DNA from: Opitutaceae bacterium
Lineage (GTDB): Bacteria > Verrucomicrobiota > Verrucomicrobiia > Opitutales > Opitutaceae
Assembly (NCBI GenBank): GCA_015075305.1
Contig: JABTUS010000009.1
Span: forward strand, 124,001-188,000
DNA length: 64,000 nucleotides
Direction of reading: 5' to 3'
Shown: piece after piece, positions 30,906 through 39,639 of the stretch
Layout of the letters: each line of letters opens with the position of its first letter
Numbering within the stretch: position 1 is the stretch's first letter
The notes under the pieces: generated by a model
Told to the model about the DNA's origin: nothing
What the model saw: the letters and a program-made list of their open reading frames with translations, nothing else
Database searches by the model: none
Program-made: the position numbers and the translations under genes

Positions 30906-31526
30906 TCAGGGAGTCTCGTGTCCATGGATTCCGGGGTGCGTCCTGGCCAATCCGTCGAGCGTGCGATTCAGCTGGACAACGTTGACACGCGATGCGCCGA
31001 GGACGCCGAGATCCCGAGCCTTTGTGTGCTCCATCACCAGGGCGCGGACCGTGTCAATAGGCAGACCGCGGGCCATGGCGACGCGTGCTGTCTGAAGGTC
31101 CGCGTTGACGACGCTGATCTCGGGATCCAGACCGCTGCCGGAAGCTGTGACCGCGTCGGCGGGCACGGGTGTCATCGCCGTCAGTCCATTGCGCGAGCGA
31201 TATGCGCTGACATTGACCGCGATGAGGTCGGCGAGTTTTCTGCTGGTCGGTCCGAGATTTGATCCGGAGGAGGCTGTTGCGTCATAGCCCGCGCCCGCCG
31301 CAGAGGGGCGGGGGTGAAAATAGCGGTCGCTCGGGAAGGGCTGTGCGATCAACTCGGAACCTCGAATCGTGCCATCGGCGTCGACGATCAGGCTGCCGTT
31401 TGCCTTGTGGGGAAAGAGCGCCTGAGCGCCGGCCCATACGGTAAGCGGATAGAGCGCGCAGAGCAGCACGGCCATGACGAGCGTCAGCAGGGATGAAGTG
31501 GCAAGTGCGGACAGGAAGGTTTTCAT
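30906..31526 (-). CDS. kdpC: KdpC subunit of the potassium-transporting ATPase
   Basis: A 206-residue KdpC: a single N-terminal transmembrane segment (LATSSLLTLVMAVLLCALYP) and an extracytoplasmic domain with family phrases (GSELIAQPF, YFHPRPSAAG, SGSGLDPEIS, GVLGASRVNVVQLN). KdpC is the accessory subunit that stabilises the KdpAB complex and assists ATP binding. It lies 15 bases after kdpB. Confidence 0.95.
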   Translation of the reverse strand: MKTFLSALATSSLLTLVMAVLLCALYPLTVWAGAQALFPHKANGSLIVDADGTIRGSELIAQPFPSDRYFHPRPSAAGAGYDATASSGSNLGPTSRKLADLIAVNVSAYRSRNGLTAMTPVPADAVTASGSGLDPEISVVNADLQTARVAMARGLPIDTVRALVMEHTKARDLGVLGASRVNVVQLNRTLDGLARTHPGIHGHETP

Positions 31527-31541
31527 GGTGCGGGAAAAGGT

Positions 31542-33584
31542 CTAGACGAGATTCAATGCATTGATGGCGATATCGATCAGCTTGATGCCGGCGAAAGGGA
31601 TCAGCATTCCGCCCACGCCGTAGACAAGGAGATTGCGGCGAAGAAGAGCCGCGGCGCCGATGGGTTGATATGACACTCCCCTGAGCGCGAGAGGGATGAG
31701 CGCGATGATGATTAGCGCGTTGAAGATCACCGCGCTCAGGATTGCGCTGTGGGGGGAGCCCAGGTGCATGACATTGAGCGGCGCGATGGCGGGAAACGCG
31801 ACGATGAGCATGGCGGGAATGATCGCGAAATACTTGGCGACGTCATTGGCGATGCTGAAGGTCGTCAGCGCCCCGCGCGTGATGAGCATCTGCTTTCCAA
31901 TTTCAACGATCTCCAGGAGCTTCGTGGGATTCGAGTCCAGGTCGACCATGTTGCCGGCCTCCCGCGCGGCCTGGGTTCCCGTGTTCATGGCGACACCGAC
32001 GTCGGCCTGGGCGAGCGCGGGCGCATCGTTGGTGCCGTCGCCCGTCATGGCGACCAGATGGCCCTCCTCCTGTTCGCGGCGGATTCTTGCGAGCTTCATC
32101 TCCGGTGTGGCCTGCGCGAGAAAGTCGTCGACTCCCGCCTCGGCGGCGATGGCCGCGGCCGTCAGCGGGTTGTCGCCGGTGATCATCACCGTGCGGATGC
32201 CCATGGCGCGAAGCTGGGCGAAGCGCTCCCTGATGCCTCCCTTGACCACGTCCTTGAGGGCGATGACACCGAGAACCTCGCGCCCATCCGCGACAACCAG
32301 CGGGGTGCCGCCCTGCCTTGAGATATCCTCGACCGAATTTGTGATGGCCGCTGGATAGGCGCCGCCTTGGCCTTCAACCCATTGTCTGATGTTTTCCGCC
32401 GCGCCCTTGCGGATCCGCCGTGGACCGTGGCCGACTTCGCCGGACAGATCCACGCCGCTCATGCGGGTCTGCGCGGTGAAGGGCACGAACACTGCGTGCG
32501 GTGCCGCGAGGTCGCGTGCCCGCAGGTTGAACCGCTCCTTGGCGAGAATGACGATGCTGCGGCCCTCGGGTGTTTCGTCGGCGAGCGAGGCGAGCTGCGC
32601 CGCATCCGCCAGGCGCTCGCGCGCGACTCCCGGGGCAGGGATGAACTCAGCAGCCTGGCGGTTGCCGAGGGTGATGGTTCCGGTCTTGTCGAGCAGGAGA
32701 ATGTCGATGTCGCCTGCGGCCTCGACCGCGCGCCCGCTGGCCGCGAGGACATTGCGCCGCAGCAGCCGGTCCATGCCCGCTATGCCAATGGCGCTGAGCA
32801 GGCCTCCGATCGTCGTCGGAATCAGACAGACCAGCAGCGCGATCAGGGTCGCGATCGAGAACGTGGCGTTTGCGTGCTCCCCGAAGGGCTTCAACGTGAG
32901 CACCACGATCAGGAAGATGAACGTCAGCGCGGACAGGAGAATCGTGAGGGCGATTTCGTTGGGGGTCTTCTGGCGCCTGGCTCCCTCGACGAGACTGATC
33001 ATGTGGTCGAGAAATCCCTCACCCGAGCCCGCCGTTATCCGGATCAGCAGCGTGTCCGACAGCAGGGAGGTTCCGCCAGTGACCGCGCTGCGATCTCCGC
33101 CCGCCTCGCGAATGACGGGAGCGGACTCTCCGGTGATGGCGGATTCGTCAACGGATGCGGCTCCCTCGATGACCTCGCCGTCGCCCGGTATCAGCTCGCC
33201 AGCATTGACCTTGACGAAATCGCCCCTGGCAAGTGTGGAGGCATCGATCGTCTCCCATGATCCGTCCGCGCTGCGCCGTCGGGCGCTCATCTGCCGGCGT
33301 GTGGCCCGCAGCGCGCGCGCCTGCGCCTTGCCGCGCCCTTCGGCGACGGCTTCGGCGAAGTTGGCGAAGAGCACGGTGAAGAGAAGCCACAGGGCGATTT
33401 GGAGGACGTAGGTGAACGGCTCCTTCGAGGTGAAGAGCTGCAGGAAACAGAGCAGGGATCCGGTCAGGGTCACAAGCATCACGGGGTTCCTCAACTGAAG
33501 CCACGGATTGAGCCTTCGGATGGAATCGACGGCCGCTTGACGAAGAATCGTGCGATCGAAGAGCGAGATTGATTTTGTGCTCAT
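31542..33584 (-). CDS. kdpB: KdpB, P-type ATPase catalytic subunit
   Basis: A 680-residue P-type ATPase subunit that energises KdpA. Start chosen at ATG 33584 ([11 protein letters not shown]), 28 bases after kdpA; the frame is open further upstream into kdpA but that part looks non-coding. Key motifs: TGES at 151-154, the phosphorylated Asp299 in [17 protein letters not shown] and [18 protein letters not shown]. The C-terminal part has several transmembrane helices ([20 protein letters not shown]). TGES, the regulatory motif, is intact. Confidence 0.96.
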   Translation of the reverse strand: MSTKSISLFDRTILRQAAVDSIRRLNPWLQLRNPVMLVTLTGSLLCFLQLFTSKEPFTYVLQIALWLLFTVLFANFAEAVAEGRGKAQARALRATRRQMSARRRSADGSWETIDASTLARGDFVKVNAGELIPGDGEVIEGAASVDESAITGESAPVIREAGGDRSAVTGGTSLLSDTLLIRITAGSGEGFLDHMISLVEGARRQKTPNEIALTILLSALTFIFLIVVLTLKPFGEHANATFSIATLIALLVCLIPTTIGGLLSAIGIAGMDRLLRRNVLAASGRAVEAAGDIDILLLDKTGTITLGNRQAAEFIPAPGVARERLADAAQLASLADETPEGRSIVILAKERFNLRARDLAAPHAVFVPFTAQTRMSGVDLSGEVGHGPRRIRKGAAENIRQWVEGQGGAYPAAITNSVEDISRQGGTPLVVADGREVLGVIALKDVVKGGIRERFAQLRAMGIRTVMITGDNPLTAAAIAAEAGVDDFLAQATPEMKLARIRREQEEGHLVAMTGDGTNDAPALAQADVGVAMNTGTQAAREAGNMVDLDSNPTKLLEIVEIGKQMLITRGALTTFSIANDVAKYFAIIPAMLIVAFPAIAPLNVMHLGSPHSAILSAVIFNALIIIALIPLALRGVSYQPIGAAALLRRNLLVYGVGGMLIPFAGIKLIDIAINALNLV

Positions 33585-33612
33585 GGTTGGAGAAGACAGA
33601 CGTGCGGATGGC

Positions 33613-35427
33613 TCAGAACAGGACTCCACCGGCCATCAGGAAATGCTCCACGATGGGTCCCATCGCGAGGGCCGGAAGGTAGGAGAGGGCTCCCACGAGA
33701 AGAATCGTGCCTATCAGCAGCAGGACGAAGGTGGGGCCCCCGGTGTCGAGGGTTCCCATGGTTGCGGGCGCGCAACGCTTGTTGGCGAGGCTTCCGGCGA
33801 TCGCCATGACAGGCACGATCATGAGGAAACGCCCGATGAGCATGGCGATGCCAAGTGTCACGTTGTAGCGGGGGTCGCCATCGGCGGGATTGGCCACGAG
33901 ACCGGCGAATGCGCTGCCGTTGTTGCCGATTGCGGAGCTGTAGGCGTAGAGGATTTCCGTGAATCCATGCTGTCCGGCGTTGCTGAGCCCGGCCTGTCCC
34001 CAGGTGCTTGCGCAAGCCCACGCCGTGAATCCCAGCAGAGGTGTGGACAGCGCCATCAGGACCAGCACGCACATCTTCATGTCGAAGGCCCCGATCTTCT
34101 TGCCCAGGTATTCGGGCGTGCGCCCGACCATCAGGCCTGCGATGAACACGGAAAGCAGGGCAAAGATCAGGATTCCGTAGAGCCCGGCGCCGACGCCGCC
34201 GAAGATCACCTCGCCGGTCTGCATGTTGAACAACGGGACGAGTCCGCCGAGAGGCGTGAACGAATCGTGCATCGCGTTGACAGCGCCGCAGGAGGCAGCG
34301 GTCGTAACGGTCGCAAAGAGCGTGGAGCCTGGAATGCCGAAGCGGGTTTCCTTGCCCTCCATGTTGCCGTCCGCCGCCGCGACACCGAGCGCCTGATGAA
34401 CAGGATTGCCGGAAGCCTCGGCCCACCAGGACGTGCAGGCACCCGCGACAAACAGCAGCGTCATCGCGGTCCAGAGCGCCCAGCCATGCCTCTGGTTCCG
34501 TGTCTCACGGCCAAAGTAGTAGGTGAGCGCGCTCGGGATGGCCAGGATGGCGAGCATCTGGAGAAAGTTCGAAAGCGGAGTGGGGTTCTCGTAGGGATGC
34601 GCCGCATTGGCCCCGAAGAAACCGCCGCCATTCGTGCCGAGGAGCTTGATGGCGATCTGCGACGCCACGGGGCCCTGGGGGATGAGCTGGGAATTGACGG
34701 TCTTCGACGTCATCACCGGGGCTCCATCCGTCCCGGTGATGACCTTGCCCTGTGCGTCCACCGCCGGCGATTCCCGGGTGATGGCCTCAAGGGTCTTCGC
34801 GGAGACGCAAGGCCTGAAATTCTGGATCATTCCCTGCGAAACGAACGCCAGGGCCAGGACCAGGCAGATCGGGAGCAGCACATAGCAGGTGACCCGCACG
34901 ATGTCGGTCCAGAAATTTCCGATGCTCCTGGCGGACTTTCTGGCAATGCCGCGGGTGAGCGCCGCGGCGACGCCGATGCCGACCGCCGCGGAGGTGAAGT
35001 TGTGGATGGTGAGCGCCACCATTTGGGAAAAATAGGACAGCGTCGACTCGCCGCTGTAGCTTTGCCAGTTGGTGTTTGTCGTGAAACTGGCGGCGGTGTT
35101 GAACGCAAGGTGTGCGGATAGGCCGGGCAGGCCCTGTGGATTGAGGGGAAGCAGGTGCTGGTATCGAAGGATGAAATAGGTGAAGAGCATGCCCACGAGG
35201 CTGAAGGCGAGCAGTGAGGTCGTGTAACTGATCCAGGTCTGCTCAACCTCCGGCCGAATGCCGCAGATCCGGTAGGTGATTCGCTCGATCGGCTTGACGG
35301 CGCGATCGAGGCAGGTTCTGCCGTTCGCATCGAGAACCCGGACAAGGTGCAGCCCGAGGGGTTTTGTCAGGAGCGTGAGTGTCCCGAGGAAGAGGGCGAA
35401 TTGAAGCCAGTCGCTGGTGTTGTTCAT
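33613..35427 (-). CDS. kdpA: KdpA, potassium-binding channel subunit
   Basis: A 604-residue polytopic membrane protein, the potassium-selective subunit of KdpFABC. The four selectivity-filter-like loops are recognisable ([65 protein letters not shown]). Length is slightly above the E. coli protein. It lies eight bases after kdpF and begins with [10 protein letters not shown]. Confidence 0.96.
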   Translation of the reverse strand: MNNTSDWLQFALFLGTLTLLTKPLGLHLVRVLDANGRTCLDRAVKPIERITYRICGIRPEVEQTWISYTTSLLAFSLVGMLFTYFILRYQHLLPLNPQGLPGLSAHLAFNTAASFTTNTNWQSYSGESTLSYFSQMVALTIHNFTSAAVGIGVAAALTRGIARKSARSIGNFWTDIVRVTCYVLLPICLVLALAFVSQGMIQNFRPCVSAKTLEAITRESPAVDAQGKVITGTDGAPVMTSKTVNSQLIPQGPVASQIAIKLLGTNGGGFFGANAAHPYENPTPLSNFLQMLAILAIPSALTYYFGRETRNQRHGWALWTAMTLLFVAGACTSWWAEASGNPVHQALGVAAADGNMEGKETRFGIPGSTLFATVTTAASCGAVNAMHDSFTPLGGLVPLFNMQTGEVIFGGVGAGLYGILIFALLSVFIAGLMVGRTPEYLGKKIGAFDMKMCVLVLMALSTPLLGFTAWACASTWGQAGLSNAGQHGFTEILYAYSSAIGNNGSAFAGLVANPADGDPRYNVTLGIAMLIGRFLMIVPVMAIAGSLANKRCAPATMGTLDTGGPTFVLLLIGTILLVGALSYLPALAMGPIVEHFLMAGGVLF

Positions 35428-35435
35428 CGCAGTGC

Positions 35436-35519
35436 CTAGAATTTTTCGGGCCAGAGCACGGCGGCGAGCAGGTAGGCCAGCGTTGCCATGGCGAAGAGAA
35501 GGATCAGCGCGGTCTGCAT
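35436..35519 (-). CDS. kdpF: KdpF, small membrane subunit
   Basis: A 27-residue single-pass membrane peptide (MQTALILLFAMATLAYLLAA, then a short tail ending in WPEKF), stop TAG at 35436-35438. It sits eight bases before kdpA, the standard place for kdpF, and has the usual length and hydrophobicity plus the YLLAAVLWPEKF-type ending of that peptide. KdpF stabilises the Kdp complex. Confidence 0.88.
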   Translation of the reverse strand: MQTALILLFAMATLAYLLAAVLWPEKF

Positions 35520-35550
35520 GTGACGGATGTTGATTGTGTTGACCGCGACA

Positions 35551-35640
35551 CTACCGAAGCCGTTCGCAGAGGCGTGCGTACGCCAGGCAGAGGCAGAAGA
35601 AGATCACCGTGGTGCCGCTGAATATCAGGTCGCTCATCAT
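35551..35640 (-). CDS. Tiny transmembrane protein upstream of kdpF
   Basis: A 29-residue frame with start ATG at 35640 (a second ATG follows directly) and stop TAG at 35551-35553. The sequence MMSDLIFSGTTVIFFCLCLA continues YARLCERLR: one transmembrane helix and a basic tail. It lies 31 bases before kdpF as the first frame of the operon. I recall comparable short proteins ending in CERL or CDRL ahead of kdpF in other phyla; its role is not established. A charged end after a helix resembles a small regulatory or assembly subunit. Confidence 0.65.
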   Translation of the reverse strand: MMSDLIFSGTTVIFFCLCLAYARLCERLR

Positions 35641-35675
35641 GCGCCCATCATGCCACACCGGATTGTCGGCGCATA

Positions 35676-35713
35676 ATTAAGACCAGAGCCGAAAGCATTA
35701 AGAAAGTGTTAAG
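35676..35713 (-). promoter_or_regulatory. Candidate KdpE operator: three phased CTTAAY repeats
   Basis: On the minus strand CTTAAC (35708-35713), CTTAAT (35697-35702) and CTTAAT (35676-35681) are spaced 11 and 21 bases apart, one and two helical turns. OmpR-family regulators bind direct repeats with about this spacing. The site lies 36-73 bases before the first kdp frame, so KdpE is the natural candidate. Confidence 0.5.
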
Positions 35714-36036
35714 GCCCGCGGATACGGAGCAGCATGGGGTGAGCAGGGGATGAACTTCAGGATTAAAGAGCTTCATGTGGGCGCAGCCGTTGGAACGCGG
35801 CAGTCCAATGGGGCCCGATCAGTCGTTCTCAATCACCTGGGCATGACTGCATGTCACCTCCAACGGAGCGGGGGACGCATGATCGAGCAGCCGAGGGGAA
35901 AATCGGGTGGAGAGGCACGCTCCGTCGTGACCTGGGGACGCGCATCGCGAAACGACGCCGGAAGGGAGGGTAAATTGGCGGACGGTCGAAATTTTTGGCT
36001 TGCGAAACGGTGAGGATGGGTGTTTGTCACGTTTCT
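35714..36036. other. Intergenic region between the divergent kdp operon and TPP riboswitch
   Basis: Holds one dispersed repeat copy (35906-35965). At 35834-35878 there is a second motif (CCTGGGCATGACTGCATG) that resembles the reverse complement of 59494-59531, so a second repeat family is possible. No gene is visible. Confidence 0.5.
35906..35965 (+). repeat. Dispersed intergenic repeat, copy 3
   Basis: Carries GGCACGCTCCGTCGTGACC, GGGGACGCGCATCGCGAAAC and GACGCCGGAAGG. It is the best-preserved copy and serves as reference for the alignments with copies 1 and 2. Confidence 0.6.
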
Positions 36037-36137
36037 GCTCGTAGGGGTGTCCTCCGCGGAGGACTGAGATTGCGGTGCGCTCGGCCGCTCGACCCTTTGA
36101 ACCTGAAACGGATCATACCGGCGAAGGAAACAAGCGA
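36037..36137 (+). ncRNA. TPP (thiamin pyrophosphate) riboswitch
   Basis: The thi-box is clear: AGGGGTGTCC (36043-36052), ACTGAGA (36062-36068), ACCCTTTGAACCTG (starting 36092) and GGATCATACCGGCGAAGG (36110-36127). CTCG (36038-36041) can pair with CGAG (36135-36138) to close helix P1. It lies about 70 bases before the TonB receptor start, followed directly by a hairpin terminator. TPP binding would stabilise P1 and repress the receptor. Confidence 0.93.
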
Positions 36138-36165
36138 GGTCGCGTCGCGGGACGCGTCCTTTTTC
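36137..36165 (+). terminator. Riboswitch-controlled intrinsic terminator
   Basis: AGG-T-CGCGTC (36137-36146) pairs with GACGCG-T-CCT (36151-36160) around a GCGG loop, followed by TTTTT. Its 5' end shares bases with the 3' strand of riboswitch helix P1, the usual geometry for ligand-dependent transcription termination. Confidence 0.75.
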
Positions 36166-36208
36166 CGTCTCCCGGGAGTTCGAATTGGGTCGGGCATCAT
36201 TCAACATG

Positions 36209-38551
36209 CGACACCCAACACGAATCCTTCTCATCGGCCTCGCCAGTCTCGCGGCCGAAACCAGCGTCCCGGGGCAGACCTCCGCCGATGACGTGGTTGC
36301 CCTGGAAAAGTTCCAGGTGACAGGCCTCCCGGTGGAAAAATCGATCAACCCGCTCACGCGTGCGATCTCATCCGTCTTCGGGGACGATCGAAATCCACTC
36401 GAGACGGCCCGCTCGGTGAGCACGCTGACGACCGCGCTGTTCAACGAGCGCCAGATTCACGGCGTCAGGGAGATCCTCCTGTATTCACCCGGCAGCTACG
36501 CCGGGGCGAGTTATGGAAAAACGACGGTGCCCAACCTGCGCGGTGACACCGCGGAGACCTACCTCAATGGACAGCGGTTGAGCTACAATCTCTACGGGTA
36601 CTTTCCGTCGTTCAACGGCGTCGAGGCCGTCGACATGGTCCGCGGGCCGGGCTCGGCCGTTTTCGGCGCCGGCTATTTCCAGGGGGGATACGTCAACTAT
36701 GTGACCAAGCGGCCGCAGTTTTCGCACCCGTCAACGGTGATCACCACCCGTGTCGGAACCTGGGCGCCGGGCGACACCAGTTTTCTGAACGGCTCCGTGC
36801 AGATCGACACGACCGCCCCCGTCAGCGACCGCCTGGCGTGGCACCTGAGTCTGGAAGGCATGGGCGGGAAAACCTACTTCAGGAAGAACCATGTGCGGGA
36901 TGATCGGATTGACGCCTTCGCCGCCGTTTCCTGGAAACCCGCCGAAGGCACCAGCGTGGAGTTTGTGGCACAGTACCTCTGGCAGGCGGCGCCGGAAATC
37001 CTCGGCGTGAACAGGCCCAGCCAGGAGCTGATCGACTCCGCGCGCTACTACACCGGGGACTCGGCGGATCTGTCCCCTTATCCCGGGCCGATTCCAGCGA
37101 CGGGTTCCATCATTCTTCCCCGCGATGCGACGCTCTTTTCGAAGGGGGATTTCTCAAACGCCAATGTCTTCCGCAGTCAGGGCGTGCTCACCCGGATGAT
37201 TTCACCGGCCCTGACGCTTGTGAACCGCACCCTTGTCGAGCATGTGAACCGGCGCCGGGTGCACAGCTTCGAGTACGCGGAATACGTGACGCAGGACACG
37301 GCGGAGAACCGAACGGAGGCTCATGCGAGCTTTTCGCTCGCCGGCATGCCGCAGCGGGTGATAGCGGGGGCGACGGTTCGTTACGAGGGACGCCGGAGCT
37401 TCACGAACTATTTCAACGAATACTTCTACAACTTCGACATCACGAATCCCGCGCGTGTGTTTGACGAAAAGAACCGGTATCCCGCCTCCTATTTTCATGG
37501 CTTCATCGGACCGGGCGGGCGCGAGTTTTTTCCCGCCAGCTATGACAGTCCTGAAACCGTTCGCAGCGAGACGTGGAATCCCGCGTTGTTCTGGCAGCAG
37601 GACATTCAGTTCACGCCGAAACTTTCGGGCACGATCGGCTGGCGCGAGGACGTGTTTTTCGCTCGGGCGCGGGATCCCCTCGAGGATGCGTCGGGAATTT
37701 CCTTTCGCGACGCCGAAACGGTCGATGCCCTTTCCGAAGCCTACAGCCTGGTTTATCGCGCGGCGGCCAATATCTCCGTCTATGCCACCCACAACCGCAT
37801 GCGCTCGGCGCTCGGGAATGTCACGGGAGGAGGCGTGATCCTGAATGTGCCGGATGGGCAGATCAACCGGGACGACTTCCGCAATCTCTCAGAACTGGTG
37901 GAGATCGGCGCCAAGGCATCGTGGCTGGAGAATCAGCTCTTCACCGCGACGACGGCGTTCGAGCAGACACGGTCGCGTGTTTCAATCGGTGGGCGCAGGA
38001 ATGACATCCGCGTGAGCGGGATCGAAATTGAGGCGGTGTACCAGCCGAATGCGCGGCTGCAATGGACGGCGAACGCGACCTTTCAAAATGGCTGCTACCT
38101 GCAATCCCGCCCCTTTCAGCTCGGCGGAAGGTCGATCTACGCCGCCTATGCCGCCGGCAGGGGGCCCTATGGAAAGGGAACCGCCGGCGCTGAGTTTGAT
38201 CCATACGCGAACCAGGTGTCGCCAGGCGACTGGCCGCTGCTGGGGTTTTCAGACACACTGTTGAACGGCAGCGTCCGCTATCGCTGGGAGAACGGGTTTG
38301 GGGCGGGAGCCACGATCGCCTGGCAGAGCGAGCAGCCGGGGAATCTCGACAAGGAGTGGATGATCCGCGATCAGTTTCTGATCAATCTGTCGCTGTCGTT
38401 TGAAACAAGAAAATGGACCGCCAATCTCGATCTGCTGAATGTCACAAATGAGAGAAACTGGATTCACAATGGCGATGCCTACACCGGCAGCCAGATCGTG
38501 TTTGCCGAACTGCCCTTTCGGCTCGAGGGGTACGTCAAGTTTCGCTTTTAG
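36209..38551 (+). CDS. TonB-dependent receptor under TPP riboswitch control (probable thiamin uptake)
   Basis: A ~780-residue outer-membrane TonB-dependent receptor. The ATG at 36209 starts a signal peptide (TRILLIGLASLAAETS). A plug domain follows (VPNLRGDTAETYLNGQRLSY, VEAVDMVRGPGSAVFGAGYF), then a beta-barrel ending in the terminal aromatic residue (YVKFRF). The leader carries a TPP riboswitch with terminator, so expression rises when thiamin pyrophosphate is low; uptake of thiamin or a precursor is the simplest reading. No other thiamin gene is nearby. The frame is open to a TTG at 36185. The following nuclease gene is 90 bases downstream. Confidence 0.88.
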   Translation, partial: RHPTRILLIGLASLAAETSVPGQTSADDVVALEKFQVTGLPVEKSINPLTRAISSVFGDDRNPLETARSVSTLTTALFNERQIHGVREILLYSPGSYAGASYGKTTVPNLRGDTAETYLNGQRLSYNLYGYFPSFNGVEAVDMVRGPGSAVFGAGYFQGGYVNYVTKRPQFSHPSTVITTRVGTWAPGDTSFLNGSVQIDTTAPVSDRLAWHLSLEGMGGKTYFRKNHVRDDRIDAFAAVSWKPAEGTSVEFVAQYLWQAAPEILGVNRPSQELIDSARYYTGDSADLSPYPGPIPATGSIILPRDATLFSKGDFSNANVFRSQGVLTRMISPALTLVNRTLVEHVNRRRVHSFEYAEYVTQDTAENRTEAHASFSLAGMPQRVIAGATVRYEGRRSFTNYFNEYFYNFDITNPARVFDEKNRYPASYFHGFIGPGGREFFPASYDSPETVRSETWNPALFWQQDIQFTPKLSGTIGWREDVFFARARDPLEDASGISFRDAETVDALSEAYSLVYRAAANISVYATHNRMRSALGNVTGGGVILNVPDGQINRDDFRNLSELVEIGAKASWLENQLFTATTAFEQTRSRVSIGGRRNDIRVSGIEIEAVYQPNARLQWTANATFQNGCYLQSRPFQLGGRSIYAAYAAGRGPYGKGTAGAEFDPYANQVSPGDWPLLGFSDTLLNGSVRYRWENGFGAGATIAWQSEQPGNLDKEWMIRDQFLINLSLSFETRKWTANLDLLNVTNERNWIHNGDAYTGSQIVFAELPFRLEGYVKFRF

Positions 38552-38641
38552 CACGAGAGCGGATTCGATGGCGCTGATGGTGCAGCGGCTGGACTGCGAT
38601 CCGGTGAAATTCGAAAAGGCCATTCGAAAGCCGGGGCGGTC

Positions 38642-39607
38642 GTGAGGGCGGGCGGGGTTTCGATCCGGGGGGTGTCCAGACTGTTCCGCTTGGGACGGCG
38701 CCTGCTGTGGCTCAACATCATCGCGCTGGGTGTGTTTGGAGGCTGGTATCTGTTTCAACCGGATGGCCGGCAGCGCGAGGTGGCGCAGCTCGTGCACAAT
38801 GCCTTCATCGCCGAAAAGCATGTTTCGCCCTTCGAGGTGGTCTGGGACATCTGGCAGCTCTACTACGGGGATGATTCCACCGCCGCCCTTCGATTGAACG
38901 CCGATCGGCGTCTGGCGATCGGCGGGCTGCCGGATTCAACCGCCTTTCACCACGGCAAGGTCCGCGTCCTGATGAACTCGGCCTACGTCGTCGGGTACAG
39001 CGAAACACTGTGCGGTCCGGTGTGGGCGGCCTATCGCATTCAGGATCTTGACCGGTTGGAGCCCGCGCCGCCCCGTCCGGATCACTTTGAGATCGACATG
39101 CGGACTCTGGCCAGGGTTTCCCCGGAGGCGTATCGAAAAAGCCACTACGACCGCGGCCACCTGGCGCCGAATCATGCGATCGCCACACGGTTCGGCGAAG
39201 CCGCGCAAAGGGAGACGTTCCTGATGTCCAACATCGTTCCGCAGTCGCACGAACTCAACGCCGGTCTGTGGAAGGAACTCGAGCAAAGGATCGCCGGCAA
39301 CTATCCCGCGCGCTACGGCGAGGTGTGGGTGTTTTGTGGCCCCATCTTCCCCGAGAATCCGCGCCGTCTGTCGAGGCGCGTGGCGATTCCGGACCGCTTC
39401 TTCATGATCATCCTCGACGAAGTCGAGGGGCGGCTGCGCAGCCAGGCGTTTGTGCTGCCTCAGGACGCCCCCGCCGGCGCGTCGCTTGCGGCGTATGGCA
39501 CTTCGATCGACAGGATCGAGGAAATGACCGGACTTGATTTCCTGAGTGAGCTTGATCCCCAGTCCGTCGCGGCCCTTGAGGCGAAAGTCACCCGCACGCC
39601 GTGGTGA
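38642..39607 (+). CDS. Membrane-anchored DNA/RNA non-specific endonuclease
   Basis: A 321-residue NUC1/NucA-type nuclease starting with GTG at 38642. A transmembrane anchor lies near residues 20-40 (LLWLNIIALGVFGGWYLF). The catalytic motif is YDRGHLAPNHA with the general-base His173, then SNIVPQSHELNAGLWKELEQ carrying the metal-binding Asn and Glu, as in the family. The anchored nuclease domain probably faces the periplasm and degrades nucleic acids there, for nutrition or DNA uptake control. The exact start is uncertain because the upstream frame is short and no Shine-Dalgarno is clear. Confidence 0.85.
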   Translation: MRAGGVSIRGVSRLFRLGRRLLWLNIIALGVFGGWYLFQPDGRQREVAQLVHNAFIAEKHVSPFEVVWDIWQLYYGDDSTAALRLNADRRLAIGGLPDSTAFHHGKVRVLMNSAYVVGYSETLCGPVWAAYRIQDLDRLEPAPPRPDHFEIDMRTLARVSPEAYRKSHYDRGHLAPNHAIATRFGEAAQRETFLMSNIVPQSHELNAGLWKELEQRIAGNYPARYGEVWVFCGPIFPENPRRLSRRVAIPDRFFMIILDEVEGRLRSQAFVLPQDAPAGASLAAYGTSIDRIEEMTGLDFLSELDPQSVAALEAKVTRTPW

Positions 39608-39639
39608 CGGATGTCCCAAGGCGGCGTGCGTGAAGACTG

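Noticed and set aside
33550-35121. Long plus-strand open frame opposite kdpA
   Set aside because: It has a low-complexity, His/Gly/Arg-rich product typical of antisense GC-rich DNA, while the minus strand encodes a clear KdpA.
30000-36000. c-di-AMP (ydaO) riboswitch ahead of kdp or kup
   Set aside because: Looked for because potassium genes often carry one; neither leader (35640-35720, 51627-51732) is long enough or has its conserved motifs.
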